Shown: positions 49,351-57,864 of the stretch, piece after piece | Layout: every line of letters starts with the position of its first letter | How positions within the stretch are numbered: the first letter of the stretch is position 1 | Notes under the pieces: generated by a model | What the model saw: only the letters and a program-made list of their open reading frames with translations | Databases searched by the model: none | What the model was told of the DNA's origin: nothing | Translations under genes and position numbers: made by a program | From: Demequina pelophila | Lineage (GTDB): Bacteria > Actinomycetota > Actinomycetes > Actinomycetales > Demequinaceae | Assembly (NCBI RefSeq): GCF_000971175.1 | Contig: NZ_BBLY01000001.1 | Coordinates: 1,117,050-1,181,049, forward strand | Length of the DNA stretch: 64,000 bases | Direction of reading: 5' to 3'

Positions 49351-49385
49351 TCTCACATTTTGGTTCACGATATCGAATGGTGAGA
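49351..49385. promoter_or_regulatory. AT-rich dyad upstream of ilvB leader
   Basis: An inverted pair TCTCAC (49351-49356) and GTGAGA (49380-49385) surrounds an AT-rich segment with the palindrome CGATATCG, 50-90 bp upstream of the leader ORF. It is the most AT-rich part of this gap and a candidate regulator site. Confidence 0.35.
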
Positions 49386-49396
49386 CGCCCTCCCCT

Positions 49397-49493
49397 GGAC
49401 ACTCCGCACGGATGGGCGGGCGACACGCCGGGCTCCGGCTGCGCGCGGGGCTCGGCGCGCGGCGCGTCGCGATCGATTCCGTGCGCAGTGTCC
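49397..49493. repeat. 97-bp imperfect palindrome, copy A
   Basis: The ends GGACACTCCGCACGGAT (49397-49413) and ATTCCGTGCGCAGTGTCC (49476-49493) are near-complementary, with an inner dyad GCGACACGCC/GGCGCGTCGC. The same outer and inner arms recur at 50583-50679. It lies in the gap between the phosphatase gene and the ilvB leader. Confidence 0.75.
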
Positions 49494-49521
49494 GGGGTTT
49501 GGGGTTTGGGGTTCGGGGTTC
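49494..49521. repeat. four tandem GGGGTTT/GGGGTTC heptamers
   Basis: GGGGTTT twice followed by GGGGTTC twice, directly abutting the palindrome at 49397-49493. Four G4 runs in 28 nt could fold as a G-quadruplex on the plus strand. Confidence 0.6.
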
Positions 49522-49591
49522 GGCCGGGATCGCCCTCCGGCCACGATCGCACCTCGCGACCGGGACAGTGAGGACCGCCAGACTGGGACTC

Positions 49592-49660
49592 GCGCGCCCT
49601 GCGGGACACTGCGGACCGATGTACGGCGGCACCCGCGGTCCGCACTGTCCCGCAGCGCGC
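49592..49660. repeat. second palindrome in the ilvB upstream gap
   Basis: Arms 49592-49618 and 49636-49660 share GCGGGACACTGCGGACCG with its near-complement (one internal mismatch plus a two-base offset). The core GGGACACTG/CAGTGTCCC is also found near 49562 and 49682 and in the 97-bp palindromes, so the whole 49397-49692 segment is a cluster of related dyads. No gene is seen in 49299-49727 outside the promoter region. Confidence 0.65.
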
Positions 49661-49727
49661 ATCGGCCCCCGAAGAGCGGTCCCCAGTGTCCCGGACGGCC
49701 GCGCAGAGGGCCACAGACCCCAGCCCC

Positions 49728-50534
49728 TCACACCCCAGGCAGCCGGACCCTCACGAAGGTGCGGTCGTCCATCCGGCCCGTCGCCGGATGCGGGCCCTTG
49801 GTGCCGCGGAGCTCCTCGATGCACAGGGGGTCGCGCGCGAGCGCCGCGGACAGCGCCGCCTCCGCCTCGGCCAGGGTCGTCGACCCGGGCAGGAACCCGT
49901 CCGAGTACAGCGCGATCTCGATCGGCTCGGGGCCCAGCGGGTCCACATGCAGGTGCGCGTCCGGCACCTCGCCCCCGTCGATCACGCCGAAGCCGAACTC
50001 CCCCACGGCGTTGGCATGCTCCCATTGCGCCTCGACGAAGGGGACGACGAACGGCCAGGCCGGGTCCTCGGCGAGCAGCGACTTCCGCGAGGCCCCGCGA
50101 GCGAGGTGGGCCTGGAGCACCAGCGCCCGGGCATCGGCCGTGAGCGCGTCCACGGACTTGGCGTCGAAGAAGACCGCCTGCCGCGGGGCGATCAGCGTCG
50201 CGCCGCAGTCCCCCACGCGCCACAGCTCGCGCCGCGCGGCGGACACGATCGCGACCGCGGCCCGCGGCACCCCGGCAGGCCCCGTGCCGACCTCGGCGAC
50301 CGCCCGCGACAGCGCGTCGACGGCCTCCCGTGCCGTCGCCCGGGGATCGAGCGTCCGCACGGCCTCGACCAGCGCCTGCGCGGCGAGCCGGCCCGACGTG
50401 GGCAGGGTGCCCTCGGACAGCGAGGTGACGCCGTCGATCACCGCGGCAAAGTGCTCGGCGACCACGAAGGCGTCCTCATTGCGCGACGGGTCGTCCCGCT
50501 TGGCCTCGGTGAAGGCCTCGACCGCCTCGATCAC
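49728..50534 (-). CDS. PP2C-like (PPM-type) protein phosphatase
   Basis: A 268-residue protein with the outline of the PPM phosphatase fold: PSRNEDAFVVAEHFAAVIDG (N-terminal metal aspartates), RRELWRVGDCGATLI in the middle and MDDRTFVRVRL at the end. Several standard motifs are weak, so it is a divergent member. It would dephosphorylate Ser/Thr in proteins. It lies between ilvD and the ilvB leader on the same strand, separated from both by long palindromes, so co-transcription with ilv genes is doubtful. Confidence 0.68.
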   Translation of the reverse strand: MIEAVEAFTEAKRDDPSRNEDAFVVAEHFAAVIDGVTSLSEGTLPTSGRLAAQALVEAVRTLDPRATAREAVDALSRAVAEVGTGPAGVPRAAVAIVSAARRELWRVGDCGATLIAPRQAVFFDAKSVDALTADARALVLQAHLARGASRKSLLAEDPAWPFVVPFVEAQWEHANAVGEFGFGVIDGGEVPDAHLHVDPLGPEPIEIALYSDGFLPGSTTLAEAEAALSAALARDPLCIEELRGTKGPHPATGRMDDRTFVRVRLPGV

Positions 50535-50582
50535 GTGCGACTCCCCTCAGCCGTGCCGGCGCCGCGCGGGCGACGAGCCCTC

Positions 50583-50679
50583 GGACACTCCGCACGGATG
50601 GAGCGGCAACACGCCGGGCCCGAACCCCGCATCGGCCCCGATCCGCGGCGTGTCGCACTCGATTCCGTGCGCAGTGTCC
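50583..50679 (-). repeat. 97-bp imperfect palindrome, copy B, after ilvD
   Basis: The same outer arms as copy A: GGACACTCCGCACGGAT (50583-50599) and ATTCCGTGCGCAGTGTCC (50662-50679), with inner ACACGCCG/CGGCGTGT. It begins 10 nt past the ilvD stop, so it probably acts as the ilvD terminator. Central sequence differs from copy A. Confidence 0.75.
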
Positions 50680-50688
50680 ACGGCGAGA

Positions 50689-52386
50689 TCAGCCGAGCAC
50701 CGCGCCCTTCGACGCCGAGCCCACGAGCTTCTGATACTTGCCCAGCACGCCGGTCGTGTACCGCGCGGGGATGGGCTCCCAGTCGGCGCGGCGCGCCTCG
50801 AGCTCCTCCTCCGAGACCAGCAGCTCGAGCGTCCCGTTCGCCACGTCCAGGGTGATGCGGTCGCCGTCCCGCACGAACGCGATGGGGCCGCCGTCGACCG
50901 CCTCGGGGGCGATGTGACCCACGCACAGGCCGGTGGTGCCGCCGGAGAAGCGGCCGTCGGTGACCAGCAGCACGTCCTTGCCCAGGCCCGCGCCCTTGAT
51001 CGCACCGGTGATGGCGAGCATCTCGCGCATGCCGGGGCCGCCCTTGGGGCCCTCGTAGCGGATGACCACGCAGTCGCCCGCCTGGATGGTGCCGTCCTCG
51101 AGCGCGTCCAGCGCGGCGCGCTCGCGGTCGAACACGCGCGCGGTCGCCTCGAACACGTCGTTGTCGAAGCCGGCCGACTTCACCACGGCGCCCTCGGGCG
51201 CCAGCGACCCGCGCAGGATCGTGATGCCGCCGGACTTGTGGATGGGGTTGTTGAGCGCGCGCACCACGCGGCCGTCGATGGTGGCGGGCTTGAGCTCGGC
51301 CATGTTCTCCGCGAGCGTGCGGCCGGTGACCGTCATGACGTCGCCGTGCATGAGCCCGGCCTCGAGCAGCGTGTTCATGACGGCGGGCACGCCCCCGACG
51401 CGGTCCACGTCGTTCATGACGAACTGGCCGAAGGGCTTGAGGTCGCCCAGGTGCGGGACGCGGGCCGCGACACGCGCGAAGTCGTCGAGCGTGAGGTCCA
51501 CCTGCGCCTCGTTCGCGATCGCGAGCAGGTGCAGCACGGCGTTGGTCGAGCCGCCGAACGCCATGACCACGGAGATCGCGTTCTCGAACGCCTCCTTGGT
51601 CATGATGTCGCGCGCGGTGATGCCGCGGCGCAGCATCTCCACGACGGCCTCGCCGGACTTCACGGCGTAGTAGTCGCGGCGACGGTCCGCCGACGGCGGG
51701 GAGGCCGAGCCGGGCACGGACATGCCGATCGCCTCGCCCACGGAGGCCATCGTGTTGGCGGTGTACATGCCGCCGCACGCGCCCTCGCCCGGGCAGATCG
51801 CCTTCTCGATGCGGAGGCGGTCCTCCTCGGACATGAGCCCGCGCGCGCACGCGCCCACGGCCTCGAACGCGTCGATCACGGTCACGTCCTTCGACGTGCC
51901 GTCCGACAGCGTGACGTGCCCGGGCATGATCGAGCCCGCGTAGAGGAACACCGACGCGAGGTCGAGACGCGCGGCCGCCATGAGCATGCCCGGCAACGAC
52001 TTGTCGCAGCCCGCGAGCAGCACCGAGCCGTCGAGGCGCTCGGCCATCATCACCGTCTCGACCGAGTCCGCGATGAGGTCGCGCGACACGAGCGAGTAGT
52101 GCATGCCCTCGTGGCCCATCGCGATGCCGTCGGAGACGGAGATGGTCCCGAACTCGAGCGGATATCCGCCCGCGGCGTGCACGCCGTTCTTCGAGGCCTG
52201 CGCGAGGCGCTGCAGGGACAGGTTGCACGGCGTGATCTCGTTCCAGGAGGACGCGATGCCGATCTGCGGCTTGGCGAAGTCCTCGTCGCCGAGCCCGACG
52301 GCGCGGAGCATGCCGCGCGCGGCGGTCGCCTCCAGTCCGTCGGTCACCTGGCGCGAGCGGGGCTTGATGTCGGGCGAGGAGGTCAT
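50689..52386 (-). CDS. ilvD: dihydroxy-acid dehydratase
   Basis: A 565-residue IlvD/Edd-family enzyme with iron-sulfur cysteines in [27 protein letters not shown] and [16 protein letters not shown], and [15 protein letters not shown] plus [16 protein letters not shown] near the C-terminus. It makes the branched 2-oxo acids used by IlvE. Encoded upstream of, but not in, the ilvBNC operon. Confidence 0.96.
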   Translation of the reverse strand: MTSSPDIKPRSRQVTDGLEATAARGMLRAVGLGDEDFAKPQIGIASSWNEITPCNLSLQRLAQASKNGVHAAGGYPLEFGTISVSDGIAMGHEGMHYSLVSRDLIADSVETVMMAERLDGSVLLAGCDKSLPGMLMAAARLDLASVFLYAGSIMPGHVTLSDGTSKDVTVIDAFEAVGACARGLMSEEDRLRIEKAICPGEGACGGMYTANTMASVGEAIGMSVPGSASPPSADRRRDYYAVKSGEAVVEMLRRGITARDIMTKEAFENAISVVMAFGGSTNAVLHLLAIANEAQVDLTLDDFARVAARVPHLGDLKPFGQFVMNDVDRVGGVPAVMNTLLEAGLMHGDVMTVTGRTLAENMAELKPATIDGRVVRALNNPIHKSGGITILRGSLAPEGAVVKSAGFDNDVFEATARVFDRERAALDALEDGTIQAGDCVVIRYEGPKGGPGMREMLAITGAIKGAGLGKDVLLVTDGRFSGGTTGLCVGHIAPEAVDGGPIAFVRDGDRITLDVANGTLELLVSEEELEARRADWEPIPARYTTGVLGKYQKLVGSASKGAVLG

Positions 52387-52442
52387 GGGCCGAGTCTAGA
52401 ACCCGCCGCCCCGCCCCACGGGACGATGCACGGGCCGGGCCG

Positions 52443-52475
52443 GCATGGCAAACGCTGAGTGAACGCTGGGTTACG
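52443..52475 (-). promoter_or_regulatory. possible PHO-box-like 11-bp direct repeats
   Basis: On the minus strand three consecutive 11-mers read CGTAACCCAGC, GTTCACTCAGC and GTTTGCCATGC. The middle one resembles the GTTCACC unit of actinobacterial PhoP boxes. They lie between divergent ilvD and the secreted propeller gene; which gene they serve is unclear. Confidence 0.3.
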
Positions 52476-52657
52476 CACCTGACGCCGCGCCGCCGCTCTG
52501 CCATATGGTCGAAATGCCTGGTGCGGAGGGGGAGGAAGCTCCTCCACGCATCGGCCGCCGTGTTCAGCACGACCCAGTGCCGACCACGACCCAGTACCCA
52601 TCACGTACCGAGCGCCCGCGCGCCGCAGCGGGGGCGCCCCTGCCCCGGAGGCCCCGC

Positions 52658-54361
52658 ATGTCCCCAGTCCCCCGTCCCTCGACCCGCGCCCGTCGCGCCG
52701 CCGCGATCGGCGCGACCGCCGCGCTCGCGACCGCCCTCGCCATGCCCGCCCAGGCATCGGTGGTGGCCGCGCCGTTCACCACCAGCGCCGCCGACGCCGC
52801 CCTGGCGCTCACGCCCATCGGCAGCCATGACTCGGGCGTGTTCGACGAGTCCGCGGCGGAGATCGTCGTCTTCCACGCCGCGACCGCCCGGCTGTTCGCC
52901 GTCGACGCCAACGCCGGCTCGGTTCGCGTGCTCGACGCGAGCGACCCGACCGCCCCGACGGACGAAGGCTTCTCGCTCGACGCGCGCGGCGTGACCGCCG
53001 CGGACGGCTCGGTCATCCCCGAGGGCGCGGTCGCGAACTCGGTCGCGGTCCGCGAGGACGGCCTGGTCGTGGTCGCCGTCGAGAACGACCCCAAGACCGA
53101 CGACGGCTGGCTGGTGTTCTTCGACGCGGCAGGCGAGGGCGAGGCGCTCGGCGCGGTGCGCGCGGGCGCCCTGCCGGACATGGTGACCATCACCCCGGAC
53201 GGCAAGCGCGCCGTCGCCGCGAACGAGGGCGAGCCCAACGCGGACTACTCGATCGACCCCGAGGGGTCGATCACGGTGGTGCGCCTGCCCAAGAAGGTCG
53301 AGGCGCCGAAGCAGCAGCAGGTCAAGACCGCGACGTTCCACGCCTTCGAGGACGCGCTCCCGGACGGCGTGCGCATCTTCGCGGGGCTCGCGGAGCCGGT
53401 CAACCCCGTCTCCGAGGGGCTCGAGCCGGAGTACGTCACGGTCGACGCCGCCTCGCACACGGCCTACGTCACCCTCCAGGAGAACAACGCCGTCGCGGTG
53501 GTCGACCTCCCCAGCGCCCGCGTCACCGCGCTGCTGCCGCTGGGCGCCAAGGACCACTCGCTGTCGGAGAACGCGCTCGACCCGTCCGACAAGGACGGCA
53601 TCGCCATCCGCACCGCCCCCGTCATGGGCCTGTACATGCCCGATGCGATCGCCTCCTACACGGCCGACGGCGAGACCTACCTGGTCACCGCGAACGAGGG
53701 CGACGCGCGCGACGACTGGAACGAGGGCGTCGACGAGTTCGAGGAGTCGACCCGCATCGAGGACCTGCTCGAGGACGGCCTCCTGTGCGACAACGTCATC
53801 GCGGACATCGCCGACGACGAGGACCTGCTCCGGCTCGACGTCACCACGGCCTCCGGCTTCAACGAGGCGGAGGGCTGCTACGACCAGCTCTACTCGTTCG
53901 GCGCGCGGTCGTTCTCCATCTGGACCGCCGACGGCGAGCAGGTCTTCGACTCGGGCTCCGACTTCGAGGACATCACCGCCGACCTCGTGCCCGAGTACTT
54001 CAACATGAGCAACGACGACCACGACCCAGACGACTTCGACTCCCGCTCGGACGCCAAGGGCCCGGAGCCGGAGGCCGTCACCATCGGCGAGATCGACGGG
54101 CGCACCTACGCGTTCATCGGCCTCGAGCGCATCGGCGGCATCATGGTCTACGACGTGACGGACCCGGCCGCGGCCTTCTTCGTCACCTACGTCAACAACC
54201 GCGACTTCACGGTCGACGCCGATGCCCCGGAGGCCGGCGACCTGGGCCCCGAGGGCCTCGCCTTCATCCCGGCGGAGGACTCGCCCACCGGCGAGCCGCT
54301 CCTCGCCGTGGCCAACGAGGTCTCGGGCACCACGACGCTGTTCGCGATCGAGGTCGACTGA
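52658..54361 (+). CDS. secreted choice-of-anchor I-type beta-propeller protein
   Basis: A 567-residue exported protein. ATG 52658 has GGAG 7 nt upstream and starts a signal peptide: basic RPSTRARRAAA, hydrophobic IGATAALATALAM, cleavage near AQASVVA. The mature part has repeated propeller-like blades, e.g. RLFAVDANAGSVRVLDASDP, DMVTITPDGKRAVAANEGE and NEGDARDDWNEGVDEF, and LGPEGLAFIPAEDSP near the end, the choice-of-anchor I pattern. Acidic composition suggests metal binding. No anchor (LPXTG or similar) is seen; probably released or loosely associated. Confidence 0.85.
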   Translation: MSPVPRPSTRARRAAAIGATAALATALAMPAQASVVAAPFTTSAADAALALTPIGSHDSGVFDESAAEIVVFHAATARLFAVDANAGSVRVLDASDPTAPTDEGFSLDARGVTAADGSVIPEGAVANSVAVREDGLVVVAVENDPKTDDGWLVFFDAAGEGEALGAVRAGALPDMVTITPDGKRAVAANEGEPNADYSIDPEGSITVVRLPKKVEAPKQQQVKTATFHAFEDALPDGVRIFAGLAEPVNPVSEGLEPEYVTVDAASHTAYVTLQENNAVAVVDLPSARVTALLPLGAKDHSLSENALDPSDKDGIAIRTAPVMGLYMPDAIASYTADGETYLVTANEGDARDDWNEGVDEFEESTRIEDLLEDGLLCDNVIADIADDEDLLRLDVTTASGFNEAEGCYDQLYSFGARSFSIWTADGEQVFDSGSDFEDITADLVPEYFNMSNDDHDPDDFDSRSDAKGPEPEAVTIGEIDGRTYAFIGLERIGGIMVYDVTDPAAAFFVTYVNNRDFTVDADAPEAGDLGPEGLAFIPAEDSPTGEPLLAVANEVSGTTTLFAIEVD

Positions 54362-54384
54362 CCGGCCGACGCGGCCCCCCATCA

Positions 54385-54428
54385 CCAGGGCCCGGCGGCC
54401 GGGACGCGCTCCCGCCGCCGGGCCCTGG
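54385..54428 (+). terminator. strong hairpin terminator after the propeller gene
   Basis: The arms CCAGGGCCCGGCGG (from 54385) and CCGCCGGGCCCTGG (to 54428) form a very stable GC stem starting 24 nt after the stop codon. Confidence 0.7.
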
Positions 54429-54441
54429 CGCGCCCGCTTGT

Positions 54442-54468
54442 GGTTGACGCGACGTCAACCTCTAGCGT
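54442..54468 (+). promoter_or_regulatory. MerR-type operator and leaderless promoter
   Basis: A perfect dyad GGTTGACG-CGA-CGTCAACC (54442-54460) is followed by a possible -10 TAGCGT (54463-54468). The ATG at 54476 lies 7 nt after it with no ribosome site, consistent with a leaderless, autoregulated MerR gene. Confidence 0.6.
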
Positions 54469-54475
54469 GTCCCGC

Positions 54476-55225
54476 ATGGACATCGACATCGCGGAGCTCG
54501 CGCGCACGGCCGGCGTGACCAGCCGCACCCTGCGCCACTACGACGCGATCGGCCTGCTCCGCCCCGCGCGCACCGGCCCGGACGGCCGCCGCCGCTACGG
54601 CGAGGCCGAGCTCCTGCGCCTCCAGCACATCCTGGTGCTGCGCGAACTGGACGTCCCGCTCGGCACCGTCGCGAGCATCGTCGACACCGACGACCCCGCA
54701 CTCACCGCGGACCTGCTCCGCGACCACCACGCCGCGCTGCTCGCCCGCAGCGCGCGCCTCGCCACACTCGCCGCCACGGTCGAGCTCACGCTCGACCACC
54801 TCGAGAAGGGAACCCCCATGACCGCGCCCGACATGTTCGAGGGATTCGACCAGTCCCGCTACGAGCCCGAGGCGCGCGGGCGCTGGGGGGACGATGCGGT
54901 GGACCGGTCCCACGCCGCCTGGGCGGGCCTGGGCGCGGGCGGGCGGGAGGCCCACCTGGCCGAGCACGCCCAGATCGCGGCCGGCATCGCCGGCCACGCC
55001 GCCGCGGGCACGTCCCCGGACGATGCGGCGGTCCAGGCCCTGGTCGCGCGTCACCACGCGTGGGTGTCGGCCTTCTGGACGCCCGGCCGGGACGCCTACC
55101 GCGGCCTGGGCGAGATGTACGTCGAGGACCCGCGCTTCCGCAAGACCTACGAGAAGTTCGGGGAGGGCACCGCGGAACTCCTCCGCGCGGCAATCCGGAT
55201 CTTCGCCGACTCGCTGCCAGACTGA
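54476..55225 (+). CDS. MerR/TipA-like transcriptional regulator
   Basis: A 249-residue protein. Residues 1-75 are a MerR HTH (IAELARTAGVTSRTLRHYDA, then RRRYGEAELLRLQHI). A short coiled linker follows, then a C-terminal TipAS-type antibiotic-binding domain (~residues 115-245) with RYEPEARGRWG, HAAWVSAFWTPGRDAYRGLG and FGEGTAELLRAAI. TipA proteins sense thiopeptides and related drugs. Immediately upstream of two flavodoxin-fold reductases. Confidence 0.88.
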   Translation: MDIDIAELARTAGVTSRTLRHYDAIGLLRPARTGPDGRRRYGEAELLRLQHILVLRELDVPLGTVASIVDTDDPALTADLLRDHHAALLARSARLATLAATVELTLDHLEKGTPMTAPDMFEGFDQSRYEPEARGRWGDDAVDRSHAAWAGLGAGGREAHLAEHAQIAAGIAGHAAAGTSPDDAAVQALVARHHAWVSAFWTPGRDAYRGLGEMYVEDPRFRKTYEKFGEGTAELLRAAIRIFADSLPD

Positions 55226-55265
55226 GCCACACGGGCGCGCGGCGCCCGCGGGGAGGGGGACGCGG

Positions 55266-56063
55266 ATGGCGGTCATCGGACTGCTCGTGGGACAGCTGCC
55301 GCAGGCGCGCACCACACGGGCCCTCGCCTCGACCCTGCACACGCTCGTGCCGCGTGGCACCACCCTGGTGGAGCTCTCGCACGACGACCTCCCCGGCCAC
55401 GGGCCGTACGACGACGAGCCGGCCCCCGCATCGGCCCTGGCCTGGAAGCGGGCGCTCGGAGCGCTCGACGGGCTCGTCATCGTGGCGCCCACGCACGGGC
55501 GCTCGCTGCCGGGCTCGTGCAAGCACGCGCTCGACTGGGCGACCGCGACTCCGAGCGCGCTCGCGACCCTGCCCGTGGTCATCGCGGGCGCGGCGGCGCC
55601 GGGGCGCGAGCACTTCGCCGCGCTGGTGCACCTGCGCGGGGTGCTCGCGGACGCCCGCGCGACCGTGATGGGCCAGCCGGAGCGCACGCTGGCCGTCGAG
55701 GCCGCCGACTTCGACGACGACGGCCGCTGCGTCAACGCCGAGCTCGAGGCCGAGGCCCGGGACCTGCTGCGCGCGGCCGCCGGCTTCGTCGCGCACGTCG
55801 CGCGGACCCGGCCGCACGCGGACCTCCGGCGGACGGCGGACCTGCCCATCCGCGCCGTCACCACCGCGACCGAGGACGACCCGGTGGCCGCGATCCGGCG
55901 CGCTCCCCTGCCCGCCCCCACGACTCCGTGGGCGGGAGTGCCGGTGCCCGGCGCATCGTCCTTTGTCGATACCGCGATCACCGCGGACCCGCTCTACGCG
56001 GCCGACGCGCGGCAGTTCTACGGGATGGTCGAGCGCTCGCGCACGGGCAGCCACCTCGACTGA
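55266..56063 (+). CDS. NADPH-dependent FMN reductase-like oxidoreductase
   Basis: A 265-residue protein with a flavodoxin-like fold (~residues 1-185): GLLVGQLPQARTTRALAST at the N-terminus, GLVIVAPTHGRSLPGSCKHA as the FMN/phosphate region. A poorly conserved ~70-residue tail follows. Start ATG 55266 has GGGAGGGGG upstream. It follows the TipA-like gene by 40 bp and may be its target. Substrate unknown. Confidence 0.78.
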   Translation: MAVIGLLVGQLPQARTTRALASTLHTLVPRGTTLVELSHDDLPGHGPYDDEPAPASALAWKRALGALDGLVIVAPTHGRSLPGSCKHALDWATATPSALATLPVVIAGAAAPGREHFAALVHLRGVLADARATVMGQPERTLAVEAADFDDDGRCVNAELEAEARDLLRAAAGFVAHVARTRPHADLRRTADLPIRAVTTATEDDPVAAIRRAPLPAPTTPWAGVPVPGASSFVDTAITADPLYAADARQFYGMVERSRTGSHLD

Positions 56064-56096
56064 ACACGCGTCCAGGAAATCTTCCCGCGGCAGGAA

Positions 56097-56114
56097 TAGA
56101 TGCATACGCATCTA
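56097..56114. promoter_or_regulatory. palindrome upstream of the FMN reductase gene
   Basis: TAGATGC-ATAC-GCATCTA (56097-56114) is a perfect 7-bp dyad in the 115-bp gap before the FMN reductase. It resembles the operator around the ArsR start at 59039-59060, which hints that the ArsR protein encoded there could act here too (inference). Confidence 0.5.
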
Positions 56115-56178
56115 AGTTGACGCTCCCGGAGGCGCCGTCGGCGGCGCCCCTCTCCCCTGAGACGTCAAGGAGTCACCC

Positions 56179-56739
56179 ATGCCCCGAATCGGATACATCG
56201 TCGGCTCGCTCTCGAGCGCGTCCATCAACCGCAACGTCGCCCACGCGCTGGTCGCGCTCGCGCCGGAGGGCGTCGAACTGGTCGAGCTCGACTACAGCGA
56301 CCTGCCCGTCTACACCCCGGACCACGACGCCGACTACCCGGTCGCCGCGCGCGAGTGGAAGTCCGCGATCGAGGGCGTCGACGGCGTCATCATCATCACG
56401 CCCGAGTACCTGCGCTCCATCCCGGGCGCGCTCAAGAACGCGATCGACTGGGCGTCGCGGCCGTGGGGCACCAACTCCTTCAACGGCAAGCCCGTCGCGA
56501 TCGCGGGCGCGTCCATCGGGGCGATCGGCACGGCGGCCGCGCAGCAGCACCTGCGCGCGGTGCTGGGCCACCTCAACGCCCCGACGCTCGGCCAGCCCGA
56601 GGTCTTCTTGCACTACACCCCGTCCGCCTTCGACGCGCAGGGCGCCCTGATCGACGAGCAGGTCAAGGCGATCCTCGAGGGCTTCCTCGCCGCGGCCGTG
56701 GCGCACGTCGAAACGCACGCGCCGGTGGCGGTCGCGTAG
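56179..56739 (+). CDS. NADPH-dependent FMN reductase
   Basis: A 186-residue flavodoxin-fold reductase: GYIVGSLSSASINRNVAHAL (phosphate loop), GVIIITPEYLRSIPGALKNA and IAGASIGAIGTAAAQQHLR are family hallmarks. It reduces FMN or azo/quinone compounds with NADPH. The 3' end of this gene plus its terminator recurs at 58881 and 60705, making it the likely parent of both fragments. Confidence 0.92.
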   Translation: MPRIGYIVGSLSSASINRNVAHALVALAPEGVELVELDYSDLPVYTPDHDADYPVAAREWKSAIEGVDGVIIITPEYLRSIPGALKNAIDWASRPWGTNSFNGKPVAIAGASIGAIGTAAAQQHLRAVLGHLNAPTLGQPEVFLHYTPSAFDAQGALIDEQVKAILEGFLAAAVAHVETHAPVAVA

Positions 56740-56808
56740 GCGGTTCCGGGCCTCGTTCGAAAGGCCTCGAGGACGCCCCGTCCAGCATCGCGCCGGGCGG
56801 GGCCCTTT
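56588..56808 (+). repeat. gene-end repeat, copy 1 (FMN reductase tail plus terminator)
   Basis: Positions 56588-56739 match 60705-60856 over 152 bp with two synonymous differences; the flank to about 56808, ending GCCGGGCGGGGCC, continues the similarity, less precisely. The terminator-like stem at its end is shared by all three copies. Confidence 0.8.
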
Positions 56809-56920
56809 GCGGAAGACTCGCCAAGCCTTCTGCCCCGACGGGCCCTTCGGGCCCGGCCTGCCCGCTCGGGCACCCCGGAGGGATGTTGCCCCCCTACCCG
56901 CGCGAGTTCCGCGGTGGTAG

Positions 56921-57772
56921 CTACGTGCGCGCAGCGTGCGTGCTCAGGCGGCTGAACTGCGCATGCAGGAGCGGTGCGATCTCCTGCAGGGCGTCGTGCA
57001 CCGCCACCGCCGCGGCGAGCCCTTCAGCGGTCGCAACCACCCGGACCCCCCGGCGATCGCCCTCGATGTCCCGCTCCCGCGTCACCAGGCCGTCGCGCTC
57101 GAGCACGTCGATCAGGTAGGTCGCACCCGCAGGCGAGAGCCCGAGCTCGGCGGCGATGGTCGACGGGCGGCAGTCGGCTTCCGCGCACACGACGATGACC
57201 GCGAGGATGCGTCGACCGTGCACCTTTCCCTCGCGCTCCGCGCCCAGCCGCGCGACGATCTCCTGCGTGAGCTGCAGCCCGACCAGCGCCACTCCCCGGG
57301 CGAGGCTCCACGCGTCGTGCGATTCGTCGGAGCCGTGATCCGCGGCCGGGTGCTCAGGCCCTCGGGCCTGCGTCGCGCTCACCACCTCGGCCGCCAGGGC
57401 CGTCGCCTCAGCGTAGAACGCGCTCAGATCTGCGGCCGTGCGCGCGGCCGCCCGCTCGCCTGCGGCGGTCAGTCGGTAGACGCGCTGCCGGCGATCCTGC
57501 GCCGAGCGCTCCGATGTCACGAGACCGCGCCCGGTCAGGTCGCGGACGAACGAGAGCGCCTGGCCACGGTCCAGCCCCGTCACCTCGGCGAGGACGGGCA
57601 CCGTGGCGGGTCCGCGCGACGCCAGGTACTCGAGGGCGAGGAGCTGGCCGTCGTCGATGTAGTCGGTGCCGAAGTGCCGATCGAACACAGCGGTGAAGCC
57701 GTTCGCATAGGAGCGGATCGCCTCGACCAGCCGCCAGGACGAGGCGATCTCTCTGCGCCCGGGTGCGTCCAT
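56921..57772 (-). CDS. tandem double-MarR-domain regulator
   Basis: A 283-residue protein, about twice the length of a normal MarR protein. The first winged HTH spans ~residues 35-115 (VPVLAEVTGLDRGQALSFVR, GLVTSERSAQDRRQRVYRLT) and a second spans ~200-265 (STIAAELGLSPAGATYLIDV, GLVTRERDIEGDRRGVRVV). It may thus act as a single-chain pseudo-dimer. ATG 57772 is preceded by GTGAGG. It follows the CPBP protease gene on the same strand. Confidence 0.82.
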   Translation of the reverse strand: MDAPGRREIASSWRLVEAIRSYANGFTAVFDRHFGTDYIDDGQLLALEYLASRGPATVPVLAEVTGLDRGQALSFVRDLTGRGLVTSERSAQDRRQRVYRLTAAGERAAARTAADLSAFYAEATALAAEVVSATQARGPEHPAADHGSDESHDAWSLARGVALVGLQLTQEIVARLGAEREGKVHGRRILAVIVVCAEADCRPSTIAAELGLSPAGATYLIDVLERDGLVTRERDIEGDRRGVRVVATAEGLAAAVAVHDALQEIAPLLHAQFSRLSTHAART

Positions 57773-57864
57773 CGCCTCACGGTACCGCCGTGCGGAGGGG
57801 TGCCGAACCACGCCGCCGGGAGGACCGCCGCCAGGTCGCGGCGGGCCGCCCGGCTCGACGTCGC

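Noticed and set aside
49494..49521. GGGGTTT repeats as a chromosome-end telomere
   Set aside because: Only four copies occur, deep inside the chromosome next to ilv genes; actinobacterial linear ends use palindromes and terminal proteins, not such repeats.
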